From positions 124,001-188,000 of the forward strand of contig KV918798.1 of assembly GCA_002049455.2 (NCBI GenBank): a stretch of 64,000 bases of DNA, given 5' to 3'. The notes under the pieces were generated by a model. The model ran no database searches. It saw only the letters and a program-made list of their open reading frames with translations, and was not told where the DNA came from. The DNA comes from Porphyra umbilicalis (Eukaryota > Rhodophyta > Bangiophyceae > Bangiales > Bangiaceae). Both the position numbers and the translations under genes were made by a program. Positions 1 to 10,808 of the stretch are shown one piece after another (position 1 is the stretch's first letter; each line of letters opens with the position of its first letter).

Positions 1-2160
1 GCAGCTTCTCTCCGCATCAGGTCGGTGCAGCGGTTGCTACTTTTGCGGGGGCCTTCCTCTCCCCCGTGCGGCAGATGGAGCTGTATAGTGCCTTCACGTT
101 GGGCGCCGTCGACGGTAACATTGTCGGCGTTGTTGCTGCACAGGAAGACATCCATCGCGTTGCAGATACGGTCATGTTATTTTACCGCCGCGCAAACGAC
201 GGCTGCGTGCCATACGGCACCGAGTGTCGGGTGTTGCGCTTCCTGCGCCGTATGCGCTAGCAAGCGTGTGTTGTGTTTATGACATTGCCGTCCTTTATTC
301 TATGCTTGGAGCGGGTGGAGTATGGCGAATGGCGGTCGCCACGGTCGTGTCAATGCGAGTTTTCCCAGGGCGTGCTCCGAGAGAGAAACGTCGAAAGATG
401 TACTGTTTGCGAGTTGCGAATTAGTTCCGCACTCGTCCGAGAGGCTTCGACTTTACCGCTGCCCGAAGCATGTGCCTTGTCCCTCTTGTGCTCTCGTCCG
501 GTGCAAGCGGGTGCCCCGCGTCACAAATCGTTCACATCGCGGCGTGGTGAGAAAGAAACAACGCCCCGGCTGCCCCAAACAGGTCAGACACAAGTGTCTC
601 GTGACACGAGGGCACGAGGTTTCAGCACGCACACGTCCATGGTTGATTTTGTCAGCTCCTCCTTTCACGATCTAAATCCAACTGGACCCCCCAGTCACCC
701 GCGTGTTCGATTTCGCCACAGGCTGGTGATCGCAGCGACTTGGAAGGACTTGCCCGTGTCGGGCTTGTCTTCCACAGGTGCGCAATGCACGCCGTCAATG
801 GAAGAGACTGTCAATGCGCGCCATGAGCCAGGGTTCAAGACTACCCAGGTTGAGTGTGCCTTCCTTCAGGTGGCCACAATGACTCAGTGGAATCCGTGGC
901 AAGCCTGCGAGCGGCACTATGACATCGACTGCCGGTCATGAACGGCTTCTGTGTGACTGCTGGCTGAGCGCGCTACGTACGGCCGCTATTTTTCGAGTGC
1001 CCGATCGCGGCCACTTTGAAAGACGGGCTAATCTTTGTCCCCGGTTGAAGAACCTCTCTGACTTGCGTCCTGAGTCCGCGATCCTGCGCCACATGTCCTT
1101 CCCATCAGGACCTAAGGCGGTTGGGTCAGTGCCGAGTGCAACATCAGGGACCTCAAGAGCCTCACTCGCGTTGACCGAGTGCAGAATGACGGAGAGTGCA
1201 ACCCTGTTGGGGCAAATCGAAACGAAGAGGAGCAAATCGATTCCTGATGCGCAGCGCGAGGGCCCTGTCACTGCCGACGGCGGTCAGTCTGGTGGTTGGC
1301 CGAGGATCATCGCCAACGTGTCTACAATCGACTGTATGGTTTGACGATCTCGACGTGCTGGTGCTTTTGCCCTCGACCAATACAGGTGATGGAGGGCTGG
1401 TGGACGGCGACGCTAGGATCGCCTGGGTGAGACGGGATCGCGGCGACGCGGTGGATTTCGACAACAATGAGGTTGTCAACGGGGTGCTCCTTGTCGCTGG
1501 ATCCACATCAGATGTTGCAAGGGACGCTGAGCGTGTTGGTAGCGCCAAGGCTGCCCTCCACGGCCGACTGAGCGACCGGCGCCTTCCGCCCTCGTGCGGA
1601 CACCTGGTGTGGGACGACGCGATGGGACCGTCAGCGGGCGCGCGTGTCGACGCCGTGTCTTCGTGGGTGCGTTCCACCGCGGTCTAGCCGCCTTCAGACC
1701 AGAATGAGGTTTGGAGAGAGAGGTTTGGAGAGAACGGTGCGGGAGCGCTTTGGGGCTGATGGTGTCGGGATGCGCATGCTGTGGCTCTGAAGTTGTGGCA
1801 AAGACTGAACCGTGCGTGATGGCGATGTGAAACATCTCTTTTTTTTGTGCTGGGTCGTCCTCTGCCCTGAGCGCTCCACTATCAAGCATCATCCCCCCTA
1901 GATCAACGCTCGTGCTTCTGTGACGATTCAGAGCGCCCAGGTGCGGCCAAGGGGGCCGCACATGCACAGAGGAAAAAGCCTTCTTGGCACTGTTGTGGCG
2001 GCCGGTGAGTTATGAACGTGTGCCGCAGCAGACGAGAGGAGTACGGGAGCAACGGCTCGTACGTGCCTGCGTACTCGCATTACAAAGTTCATAAAAGAGG
2101 CAACACAAGAAAGCGTTGCTTGCGCCTGGTGGACCAATGCCAGCTTCTCACATATTGCGT
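1..2160. other. no recognisable gene
   Basis: Several open frames of 60-220 codons exist on both strands, but they overlap one another, show no known domain, and have no convincing start context or splice structure. I see no RNA gene and no repeat of note in this stretch. Confidence 0.5.
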
Positions 2161-2170
2161 CACTCCCATC

Positions 2171-2276
2171 CCAGCACTCCACCGTCGCCTCGCCCAACCT
2201 TCTCACCCTCCATCAAGAGTCCCACCACTCCACCGTCGCCTCGGTGAACCTTCCCACCCGCCATCGAGCATCCCCT
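2171..2276. repeat. two-copy 51-bp tandem repeat
   Basis: The segment starting CACTCCACCGTCGCCTCG recurs after 51 bp (2175 and 2226). The copies differ at several positions. Only two copies are visible. Confidence 0.7.
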
Positions 2277-2430
2277 CGTAGCCCCCTAACCCATCCACTG
2301 TTTTCGTCCTTCCATCCATTCCGATGAGCCTTGCCGCAAGTGAAGCCTGCATTGCGCATGACGAAGTAGGCCGACGGCCCTTTCCGCGTTCATCACTATC
2401 GAACCGGCCTCACATCTGCCGCCCAGCGCG

Positions 2431-3783
2431 CTATTTGTCTCCTGCCAACATTATGCGTTCCAGTTGTGCACGGTGAGCCGGGAGGCGTGGAGCTCTGCGA
2501 CTAGTAATCCCACTGCTCTTGGGGCCGAAGATGACCGCCAAGAGCACGATGATCAGAGGAGGAACAACGGATAATCTTAATAGACAATCGGGAACCAAGG
2601 CGAAGAAAAAATGCGCCCTCCTCCTCTCTGGCACCCGTTGGCGTTTCATGATGGGGAGCGGACACGACTCATGGATGCAACGTACGGCATCAAAGGAAAC
2701 ACGCGCAGTGAAATACACACTTGGTGGACCAATGCAAGCGGCAACGACGGTGGGAGGCGGGACGACAACAGGGGGTGGGGCGACAACCGTGCGCTGACAC
2801 AACGATGAGCGGCCGAGCAACGACGATGGGCAGCGAAAATATGGGTGGCGGGACGACAACGGTCGGCCGCGACGAGCGATAGCGAGATGACGACGGTGGG
2901 AAGCGACGACGGTCGGCAGGGGACGACGACGGTGGGCGACGACGACAGTCGGTGGCACGACGACGACGGTGGGTTGGGACGACGGTCGGTGGCGGGACGA
3001 CGACAGTGTGCGGCGACGACGATTAGCGGTGGGGCAACGGCGGTTGAGGACGACGACAGTCGGTGGCACGACGGCGACGGTGGGTGGAGACGACGGCAGG
3101 TGGCGGGACGGTGACGGTGGGTGGCGACGCCGGTTGGTGGCGGAACGATGACGGTGGGTGGGTGGCGACGACGGCCGGTGGCGGGGCGACGACGGTGGAC
3201 GGTGACGACGGTCGGTCGCGGAACGATGACGGTCGGTGGCGGGACGACGAAGGTCGGTGGGCGGCGACAACGGCCGGTGGCGGGGCGACGACAGTGGGCG
3301 GTGACGACGGCCGGGGGCGGGACGACGACGGTGGGCGGCGACGACGGTCGGTCGCGGAACGATGACGGTGGGTGGGCGGCGCCGACGGCCGGTGGCGGTG
3401 GCGGCGCGACGACTGTCAGTCGGGGCCTGCTGAGATCGGGACCGTGATCTGGGCCGCCCAGGACGGCGCTTCCAGATCGTCATGAACGTGCGGCGCAGAA
3501 CGAGCACCACGGTGGAGATTTTCGGACGACTCATGCTTCCTGTGTCGACGCTGCAGACGACCCGATTGCATTTTCGGTCCAAATGCGAGACCGTCATCCC
3601 ACCTCGCCTTGAAACGGCGTTGGGTAAGCTGAATTGGGCTTCAAGGGCCCCCTTCGTTTCGCTTGAACGAAAAAACGCAATTGACATTCCACTTGGCAGG
3701 CAACCCAGGGGGCTTTCTGGATTAGGTGCATGGTTAGTCATTTTTGCTGACCCTGCGACAGGCGACTGCCACGAGGACACCAA
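2431..3783 (-). CDS. Arg/Pro-rich open frame across a minisatellite, doubtful
   Basis: This 450-codon minus-strand frame runs through the minisatellite at about 2.86-3.41 kb. Its N-terminal 120 residues are of mixed composition. The middle is Arg/Pro/Ser/His-rich and made of degenerate repeats ending in short runs like PPTVVV. The C-terminal 90 residues are again mixed, with a hydrophobic patch. The opposite strand is also open in several frames over the repeat, as expected for a GC-rich array of near-codon periodicity, so an open frame is weak evidence. No domain is recognised. It could be a fast-evolving repeat protein or chance. Confidence 0.2.
   Translation of the reverse strand: MVSSWQSPVAGSAKMTNHAPNPESPLGCLPSGMSIAFFRSSETKGALEAQFSLPNAVSRRGGMTVSHLDRKCNRVVCSVDTGSMSRPKISTVVLVLRRTFMTIWKRRPGRPRSRSRSQQAPTDSRRAATATGRRRRPPTVIVPRPTVVAAHRRRPAPGRRHRPLSSPRHRPLSPPTDLRRPATDRHRSATDRRHRPPSSPRHRPSSPPTHRHRSATNRRRHPPSPSRHLPSSPPTVAVVPPTVVVLNRRCPTANRRRRTLSSSRHRPSSQPTVVVVPPTVVVAHRRRPLPTVVASHRRHLAIARRGRPLSSRHPYFRCPSSLLGRSSLCQRTVVAPPPVVVPPPTVVAACIGPPSVYFTARVSFDAVRCIHESCPLPIMKRQRVPERRRAHFFFALVPDCLLRLSVVPPLIIVLLAVIFGPKSSGITSRRAPRLPAHRAQLERIMLAGDK
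2860..3412. repeat. GC-rich minisatellite, about 33-36 bp unit
   Basis: Degenerate units built around GGTCGGTGGCGGGACGACGA repeat through the block. Two matching segments starting GGCCGGTGG lie 99 bp apart (3173 and 3272), that is three units of 33. Two copies of GTCGGTCGCGGAACGATGAC lie 136 bp apart (3211 and 3347), about four units of 34. The strand is purine-biased (G and A) and rich in CGACGA. Confidence 0.75.
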
Positions 3784-4739
3784 TTATGGCCCCCACTCTC
3801 ATGGCCGAGACGTTGGTGGCAGCCACTGCGGGAGTGTTGAGTAGCCACTGGGCTGCAGAAGCTGTATCGGCTCTATGAGGGCGTCGCCAGAGCCGCCCGA
3901 TCGCACTTGCGACGCTCTGAGCTGCCAGTCGTCGTGGATAGAGGCGGCGCCTCGCTGCTCAGCTGCCGACAACCACGCCTGCAACCCAATAAGGGTACCT
4001 CGGTGAGACACAGAATGGAGACGTCAGAGACGATTACTTCGTCGGGCGATGCATGAATCAGAGATCCTTGACACACTTTTACAGCCGACGGCGCTCGGCG
4101 TCGACAGGTGATGCTCTTCATCGGACCGACGTGCCGCTTCATTTAGTTCGTATACTGTCGTCACAGACCATTCAAAGGGCTGCTGTCTTGGTGCGCATCA
4201 GACTGGTGCCCTCTTGTCGCCAAAGACGTCAGTCTGTGAAAAAAGGAACAGAGAGCCCAAGGATCGCCGCGCACACGACCAAGTCGGATGCAATACTGGC
4301 ACCTCCAACAACTTCACTCCAACTGCCAGTGTGGTGGGGCTGCGCGTCGCGGCTCTCCGGTGGCCCTTCGGGGGCTACCGTGAGCTTGAGGGGGGGCCTC
4401 TTGCTGAGTGGAGGCGTCGAACGCCAACCTGGAGATACAAGGCACACGCGTGGCAGGAGCCCCACTACCTTCTTTCCTGCATTGTGTGGTGGACCAGTCC
4501 TGATGGGGCTCTTCCACCCTGTCACACCTTGTGCGGCTGTGCCGGGTCATCGACCCTTCGGGCGCGGCCTCTGTCCAGTGGCCTTGGCGGCACGAAGGCC
4601 GCAGGTGCTCGGCCGTGGCTCGTGTCTTTCCCTTCCCCGCCTCCTTGCATTGTGTGCATGCACGTGGTCCGGCCGCAACGGGTGCTGCCCCACCGAGCCT
4701 CTCGCCGTGCTCTGCGGTCACGCCAACTGAGCCTTTCGT

Positions 4740-5068
4740 CGACACACGCGGCGCGGACGTCCATGCGACGACCGGCTGTATCGACGCCGACGCCAGGGAC
4801 GCAAACACGGTGACGGCCTACATCGCCGCTGACGACGAGTACCGCGACGCGACTGCAGGAGGCATCTACACCGACGGCGCCATCGTTGACGCTGAGACCG
4901 TCCGCATCGACGCAGGCGGCACGGGCGCGGACAAGCGGACCACCTGCATCAACACCGACGCGGGGTCCGCCGACGGTGTGTTCACGGACGTTGCGTGGAC
5001 CGAGAGGAGGACCGCTTGCACCGACGCGTTTGACTTGAGCATGCGCACGGCGACCGTCTGCGTCGACA
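4740..5068. repeat. degenerate repeat block upstream of the transposase
   Basis: The plus frame reads as loosely repeated Asp-rich blocks (for example CIDADARDA, then AYIAADDEYRDA) about every 15-18 residues, and the minus frame reads repeated VDADG-like words. This fits a degenerate 45-54-bp tandem array. It adjoins the 5' end of the transposase frame and makes the upstream start of that frame doubtful. Confidence 0.4.
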
Positions 5069-6166
5069 TTGGCCAGGGAGCCGACAGCGTCATCTTTATC
5101 CACGTGGGCGGGGACCGTGAACAAGGCTCACACCGACAGCCCCATGTTTTCCGAAGAGCAGCGCCTCCGAGCACTCCACTTTTGCGATGAGGGGTACGCC
5201 ATCGAGGACGTCGCCATCTTCATCGGCTGCTCAACTCATTCTATCGACCGCTGGCGGCGCGCTCTCGCAGCCACGGGCTCGGTGTGGCAAGACGCTGCCA
5301 TGCGGAATGCGCATGCCGACGCCGCGGTGCGAAACGAGGACCTCGTGCGCGCTGTGAAGATGCTGGTGGAGGCGGAGCCAGTCGCCTTTTTACGCGATCA
5401 TGTCGACCTTCTCGTGACTCTGAGCACGTACTACCCAGATGTAGACCACCGCTATGTGAGCTCAGCCACCGTCCACCGCATCTTACGTCAACTGGGTTAC
5501 ACCCGCAAGCGGGTGGAACGCCTCTTCCTTGAGCGCTCGGAGCAGGATCAGCGGGAGTTTGCCGTCATGATCAACGAGCTGCCACTACGCTGCCTCGTCA
5601 GCGTCGACGAGACGCATACGGACGGCGGAGACGTTTATCGCAAGTACGGTCGTACATTGCGCGGAGCGCGGTGCGAGCTCTTGGACCGCGATCCGCGGAC
5701 GGTGCCAAAGACGAGCACCATGTTGGCAGTGTCTATGACGCAAGGGGTGGTGTGGTCCCAGACTGTTGTGCTTGGTCCGGCTCAGACGGCGGATGACTGG
5801 CGCCTCTTCCTTCAATGCCTCGACACAAGAATGAACAAGTACGTGCCGGGCTTGCCTTGGGCTTTGCAGCCCGATGCATGCGTTGTCTTGTATGACAACG
5901 CTGATATCCATGACGAGTCCGGCGACGCCTTTATGCAAGAGAATGGCATTCATCACGTCCGCCTGCCCCCGTACTCGCCCAACCTCATGCCCGTTGAGGG
6001 TGTGTTTGCCGAGCTCAAGATGCACGTCCAAGATCTTGTCTACTCAAACGGGCAGTACTTGGACAAGCCCATGCAGCTGATGGCTGCGGCAGTGGCGCGT
6101 TTGACTCTGCCTCAGATTGCCGGCCAGTTCCACCGCATGGCGGAAAAGGTGGCGGAGCTCTTGTGA
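5069..6166 (+). CDS. IS630/Tc1-mariner-like DDE transposase
   Basis: Cut-and-paste DNA transposase acting on the ends of its own element in the nucleus. The frame is uninterrupted (365 residues from the first ATG). The second ATG at 5144 (residue 26) is the likelier start, because the helix-turn-helix region begins right after it (FSEEQRLRALHFCDEG, then IDRWRRAL). The catalytic core shows D180 in SVDETH, D276 in YDNADIH and E310 in PNLMPVE, with PPYSPN before the Glu. This is the IS630/Tc1 signature, with 33 residues between the last two acidic residues rather than the usual 34. No terminal inverted repeats are found by eye within about 900 bp upstream or 200 bp downstream. The intact frame suggests recent activity, but a lone transposase without visible ends could also be domesticated. 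Confidence 0.85.
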   Translation: MAREPTASSLSTWAGTVNKAHTDSPMFSEEQRLRALHFCDEGYAIEDVAIFIGCSTHSIDRWRRALAATGSVWQDAAMRNAHADAAVRNEDLVRAVKMLVEAEPVAFLRDHVDLLVTLSTYYPDVDHRYVSSATVHRILRQLGYTRKRVERLFLERSEQDQREFAVMINELPLRCLVSVDETHTDGGDVYRKYGRTLRGARCELLDRDPRTVPKTSTMLAVSMTQGVVWSQTVVLGPAQTADDWRLFLQCLDTRMNKYVPGLPWALQPDACVVLYDNADIHDESGDAFMQENGIHHVRLPPYSPNLMPVEGVFAELKMHVQDLVYSNGQYLDKPMQLMAAAVARLTLPQIAGQFHRMAEKVAELL

Positions 6167-6171
6167 GGAAT

Positions 6172-9100
6172 GCGTGCTCGTATGGTTACTTTCCTTGATC
6201 GCGAGTGTCACTCTTTTCCGCGCTTTGCCTGACCGACTCTTCTTTTGTTGTCCTGTTACTCGTCATACTTTCCAGCACAACGTGGGTATGGATCACCTGT
6301 TATGGCTTGTCGAGGTCGTGTTTTGCCACACATGTGCGCCCCACATGCAGGAGTGAGCGCCGCGGAAGGTGGCAGGCCGCACACAACGAGCATTGTCCGT
6401 GGCGGCTTCCACGGCCGGCACACGCCTCGCTTGGTTGGCCGACGGCTGGCGGCTGCCCGGCGCGTGGCGGACACCGCCGCCGCCGCCGTCGCCGCCATCC
6501 CTCAGCCCCGGAGCCGCTCCGAAGACGCGCGCGCTGCGCGTGGTGGCGAGGCGACGGCGGCCGCACTGGAGTACAGCGGAGAGAGGGACGGTAGTCGGCC
6601 CCTGCCGCGACGCGTGCCGTCGTCCATCCGCTGGTGCCTTCGGGGAGCGCGGGGCGCAGCGCCCGCATGCATTCAGACGCCGCGTGGCCGTCGGTGTCGG
6701 GCGGCCGCTCGCCGCCACCCCCCCCATCGACGCCCTTCTCCCCACCCCCAATGCAGCGACAGGATGGCCGCGATGGCGGCGGCGGTGGCGGCGGCACCGC
6801 CCGTCGCCGCGGCGGCGTGCCAACATCCGCAGTCGCGGCGCGACTGTGGTGTCCGTGTCGCGCTGCTGCCGCGACACGGGCATGTGGGCGTGCGGCGGTT
6901 GACACCGACGCGCCGCCGCTCTAGCCGCCACTGCTGCCACGCGGGCTCTGTCGACCGCAGGCGGGCGACGTCCGCTCCCTGTGGAAGCGGCACCACGATG
7001 CCTGGCGGCATTGCCGCGGCGGCGACGGGTGGCGACCGCGGGACAGCTGTCAACCCGCACGGCCTACTGCACACGACGGTTTTGGTGCGGCGTAGGGGGC
7101 TGGGGAAGCAGGGGGGGTCAGGCGGCACTGGGGTGGAGTCGGTCGGCGGCTTGCCCCTCGTGTGGACGGCGTGGACTGGGTTGGAAAGGCAGTGGGCACC
7201 TGGAAGGGGCCGTTGGTGGTGTTGCTCATTTTGGCTTGATTGTTTCTCCGTGGGACAGCCCTGGTTGTGAATGGTTTCGGTTGACGTCCTCTGACGATGT
7301 TCCCTGCGTTCTGGGTCTTCTGTGATGTGCGCCGCTGATCAGCGGCGCGGCGTGACACACCATCCCCCCCACCATCCCCCAATGCTCCCGTCGCGTCCTG
7401 GTGCACCGTCCGTCCCCCCCCCCGCCCCCCCCCCCCACCCGCCATGGATGGCATGCCACTCGCCGCACCCACCTCGGCTGCGCTTGCCGGGCTCGCCATG
7501 ACGACGTCGCCCGCCGACGCGGCGGCCACGCGGGTGCCACGGGCGCCGCCGCACGCTCCCGACGCGGGCGGCGCCAGCGCTGTCGCGGTTGGTATTGGCC
7601 GCCGCCGTGGTCGACGGCAGCGGCAGGTCCGCGGCGTTCGCCCGCCGTGGCCGGTGCAACCGAGGAGAGGGCGGGAGGCGCCGCGCAGCTGGCGGTGCGG
7701 GGGGAGGGGACGGGCGGAGAGGGGGAGACGCGTGTCGTACACGCGCTGTCCGGCAGTGGCGACGCTGCCCGTGTTGCGTAGGCCGCTGCTGGCGCGGCCG
7801 CGCGAGGACGCTGCGGCCACGCGGACAGGTCGCTGCCACGGCCAATGGCGGCGGTCGGTGACAGTCTGGGCGGCGGCGGCGGCGGGCGGTGGTGTCGCCC
7901 CCGTGGTCGCTGCGGCCGTGGTAACGGGTGCACCCCGGCCGTCCATGCCGCGTGGTGGCGACGCACGGCGGTGTCACGACGGATGTTGGCGTCGAAGGCG
8001 GCGGCGGTAAGCGTCGGCAGCGGCGGTGGCTGTACGCGGCAGTTGCGGCGGTGGCGGCGGTGGCGGCAGGCGGCGGTGGCGGCGCCATCTTTTCCACAGC
8101 AAGGATGTGCGGGGACAGCTTCGGCGGCGGCGGCCGCGGCCTCGGCGTCGGCCGCCACCGCCGCCGCCGCCGCCGCCGCCTCTGCCACGGTCGGCAAGGA
8201 CGCCCGTGCAGTCGGCATCGCGTCCCAACCGGCGGTGAGCACGCTGCGGCAATGGCCAAGACGCGGCACCGCTGCCGCGGCACGTGCGCGCGCTCCACCA
8301 AATCTGGCTTTCCCACGCCGCCCCCACCGCCGTGCCGCCGCCGGCGTTGGAGTGGCGCAGCCGCCGCATGTCAATAGAAGCCCGGCGGGTCGGGGGTGAC
8401 CACGCTGTGCGGCGTTATTGCCGCGGCGGTCGTCAGCGGCAAGGCGCGTCGCACGTGCGGTCGTCCCCGCACGCGCCGCCACCGGCGCCAGAAACAGCGT
8501 GCCGCGGTGCGGTGGAATTGTGGCACACGGGGGAAGGAGGGGGGGGGGGGGGGGGGCGCCCGCGCACAGGGGCGGTCACACGGGGGAGGTCAGTAGCTCA
8601 TGCCACCGGTTGGGACCCGATCGACGGGTCCGCCGCGTGCAGAGAGGCTGCCACCAACGAGCATGAACTCACAAAAGTAGAGTCTGTAAGAGGGAGAGAC
8701 AGCCGGGGACGAGGGGAGCGCAAAACAGCGGCGGCGACAAACGCCATGCTTTAATCGGTGGTGAAGAGGGGCTCGACAGAGCCAGGGTTGACGCTGACGC
8801 GGACAGCTGCGGGAGCGTCCTGCCCGCTCCCGGGCACCCACCTCCCTCCGATACAGGCTGAGGCGGACACCGCGCTCGACGTGTTTTTAAACCCATGACC
8901 CAGGACATACGCAAGCAACCTGGCCCCACGCCCACATCATCTCATGCCCAGAGTACAGAAGATGCCCATGCCAGTCATGGCCACCCGAAACCCGCCGAAA
9001 CGCGAACTACCGCCCCTCCGTGGCCGCCGCACGCCCAGCAAAAAGCAAGCTACTGCCGCGCCGTGGCCTACTGCCCCGCCGCGACCGACATAAACCCAAC

Positions 9101-9184
9101 AACTCCGCCCACACCAGTGCCTTTTCTACCCCGATCTATTGCATAATCGTGAGGACGCTCTCTCCCCACTGCGGTGCAACCTTG
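6172..9184. other. GC-rich stretch without a supported gene
   Basis: Between the transposase and the zinc-knuckle gene, 6.3-8.6 kb is very GC-rich (CCG/CGG-biased) and open in many frames on both strands. The two longest, a 418-codon minus frame at 7226-8482 and a plus frame of 341 codons at 6245-7270, are Ala/Arg/Pro-rich with no domain. A run of about 19 G near 8538 and C-runs near 7420 are present. 8.75-9.18 kb is less biased and empty. Confidence 0.4.
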
Positions 9185-10573
9185 CTACGCATCTTGACCG
9201 TGAAGCACCGCTTCGGCACTGTCATCGGCGGCTACATCCGAGCCGGTGTCGGCGTGCGCCTGTGCGGCGTCCACATCGAGGACTAGCGGCCCAAGACCAG
9301 CCGAGACGGCCGGTCGCACTTCGCGGGAGGAGGAGCCGACATTACGGGGCCCCTTCTCCGAGGAGGGAGCGGAGGCAGTCGCAGAATCCCTGCTCCGGCG
9401 CCGCACGAGTGACTCAACAGCACGGGCGACGCTTGACAGCAAAGGCGGCTGCATGTTCAGGGGCATGGCAGAGCAAAGCCAGTCGGCCACTTGAGCGGCC
9501 GACAACGTCCCAGACATGAGGGAGTACCCCCGAACGTGCGACTCCAAGGCGCCCTTAATGAGCAGCGCCGACAGCTGCGGGTCAGCGTCGGCAACGGGGC
9601 ACTGGCACAGCTGCTCGATGACGAGATGCGCGACGCGGAGCGGCGAGCTGCTTCCAAACGTCTGGTCATGGAAAGCGGGCATGAGCGCCGAGAAGGCCGA
9701 GCGCGTGCCGCTAGGCCACACGCTGTCTCTGTCGCCGTTCACAGCGACGGGATGGGGCTGGGGGGAGGCCGCCTGTGGCACCGCCTTCTTTCTCCTCCCC
9801 TTGCCCTTGACGCTGCGCTGCGGCGACTTCGAGAGCGACTTGCCCTTGTTGATGGCCGCCGCGTAAAGGCCGACGCGTCCACCTGGGAGGCGTCGCCCGG
9901 GATGGCTCCCGCCTTCCCGGTTCAGGGCGTCTTTGTCATCGTCGTCATTATCCTCTGTGGTGCCGGCCTCGCCACTGTCGTCGACGTCACTCTCAACGGC
10001 GTCGGCGGCATGCCGGTTGGCCGCCACGGCGCCTTCTCCTCGAAACTCGACCAGCGCATCGAAAGCGACCTTATTGTTGCCATGGAGAAGAGAAGCCTTG
10101 CTTCCCTTCGACTGCAGCAGCCTGACCGACTCGTCGAGATCGACGCCCTCCGCATGCGTGTTGCCCCGCAGCCGCGACACGGACTTGCGACGCTCAACCC
10201 CGAGCTGGGAAGCGGCCGCCGAGAAGCTCTGCGTGTTGTCGACCAGGTTCTTGACGGTGCTGTTATTCATCATAACGCAGACAAAGTCAGACTCGTCCAG
10301 GTCTCGCTTGCACGCCTTGCGGAGGAGGCGACCATCCTTCAGCGTCCAGCGGTCCAACGCAAACGTCTGCGTTCCGTACTGGTGGCCTGGGAGGCCGCAC
10401 ACGCCGCACTGCTTGTGGTGGACGCACTTGGCGTCACCACACTCGCCCTTCTGGTGGAAGGGGTGGTTTGTTGGCAGGTTCATGCGGCACATCGGTTGAC
10501 GAAGCGGGCACGTTCGGGCCGTGTGACCGCTCCCGTCGGTCGGCGGCACGAAATGGCATACGCCGCACTTCAT
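9185..10573 (-). CDS. zinc-knuckle-like Cys/His protein of unknown function
   Basis: 462 residues from the ATG at 10573. The frame is open further upstream, but this ATG follows a pyrimidine-rich leader and directly starts the first Cys cluster. The N-terminus carries CGVCHF...GHTARTC (C-x2-C-x10-H-x4-C, a stretched zinc-knuckle pattern), then CRMN, GECGDAKCVHHKQC and CGVCGLPGHQ, so about 80 residues are Cys/His-rich and probably bind zinc and nucleic acid. A mixed region follows, then an acidic stretch (TTEDNDDDDKD), a Lys/Arg-rich stretch (KGKGRRKKA) that may be a nuclear signal, and a C-terminal half rich in Ala, Ser and Leu. The frame is intact and third positions are less extreme in GC than in the housekeeping genes. 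I do not recognise a family. It may be a host gene or an accessory gene of a mobile element. Confidence 0.55.
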   Translation of the reverse strand: MKCGVCHFVPPTDGSGHTARTCPLRQPMCRMNLPTNHPFHQKGECGDAKCVHHKQCGVCGLPGHQYGTQTFALDRWTLKDGRLLRKACKRDLDESDFVCVMMNNSTVKNLVDNTQSFSAAASQLGVERRKSVSRLRGNTHAEGVDLDESVRLLQSKGSKASLLHGNNKVAFDALVEFRGEGAVAANRHAADAVESDVDDSGEAGTTEDNDDDDKDALNREGGSHPGRRLPGGRVGLYAAAINKGKSLSKSPQRSVKGKGRRKKAVPQAASPQPHPVAVNGDRDSVWPSGTRSAFSALMPAFHDQTFGSSSPLRVAHLVIEQLCQCPVADADPQLSALLIKGALESHVRGYSLMSGTLSAAQVADWLCSAMPLNMQPPLLSSVARAVESLVRRRSRDSATASAPSSEKGPRNVGSSSREVRPAVSAGLGPLVLDVDAAQAHADTGSDVAADDSAEAVLHGQDA

Positions 10574-10808
10574 TTTGAAGACGGAAGAGTGGGCACGGTG
10601 AGGGAAGGCTGGCGGGAAGGAAGAGGAAAGGAAGCAACTCAAAGCGACACAGCCACAGCGCCAACAGGAACAGGACGTCGTCCACCTCTGCCGACCAAGC
10701 AAGGGAGCGCATTGCGGCACCGCCAGAGACACCCACGACTTAAGGACAATCTGCGCGCCACGGTGACGACGGGGCAGTCACGGAGCCCCTGCCGCGTCCT
10801 CGCCTAGA

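Noticed and set aside
6245-8482. Long overlapping open frames on both strands (up to 418 codons)
   Set aside because: Composition is almost pure G/C, so stops are rare in every frame. No domain, start context or codon pattern favours one frame.
9185-10573. Reading the zinc-knuckle protein as a retroelement gag
   Set aside because: No polymerase, protease or integrase motif lies near it and no long terminal repeats are seen, so the knuckle alone is not enough.
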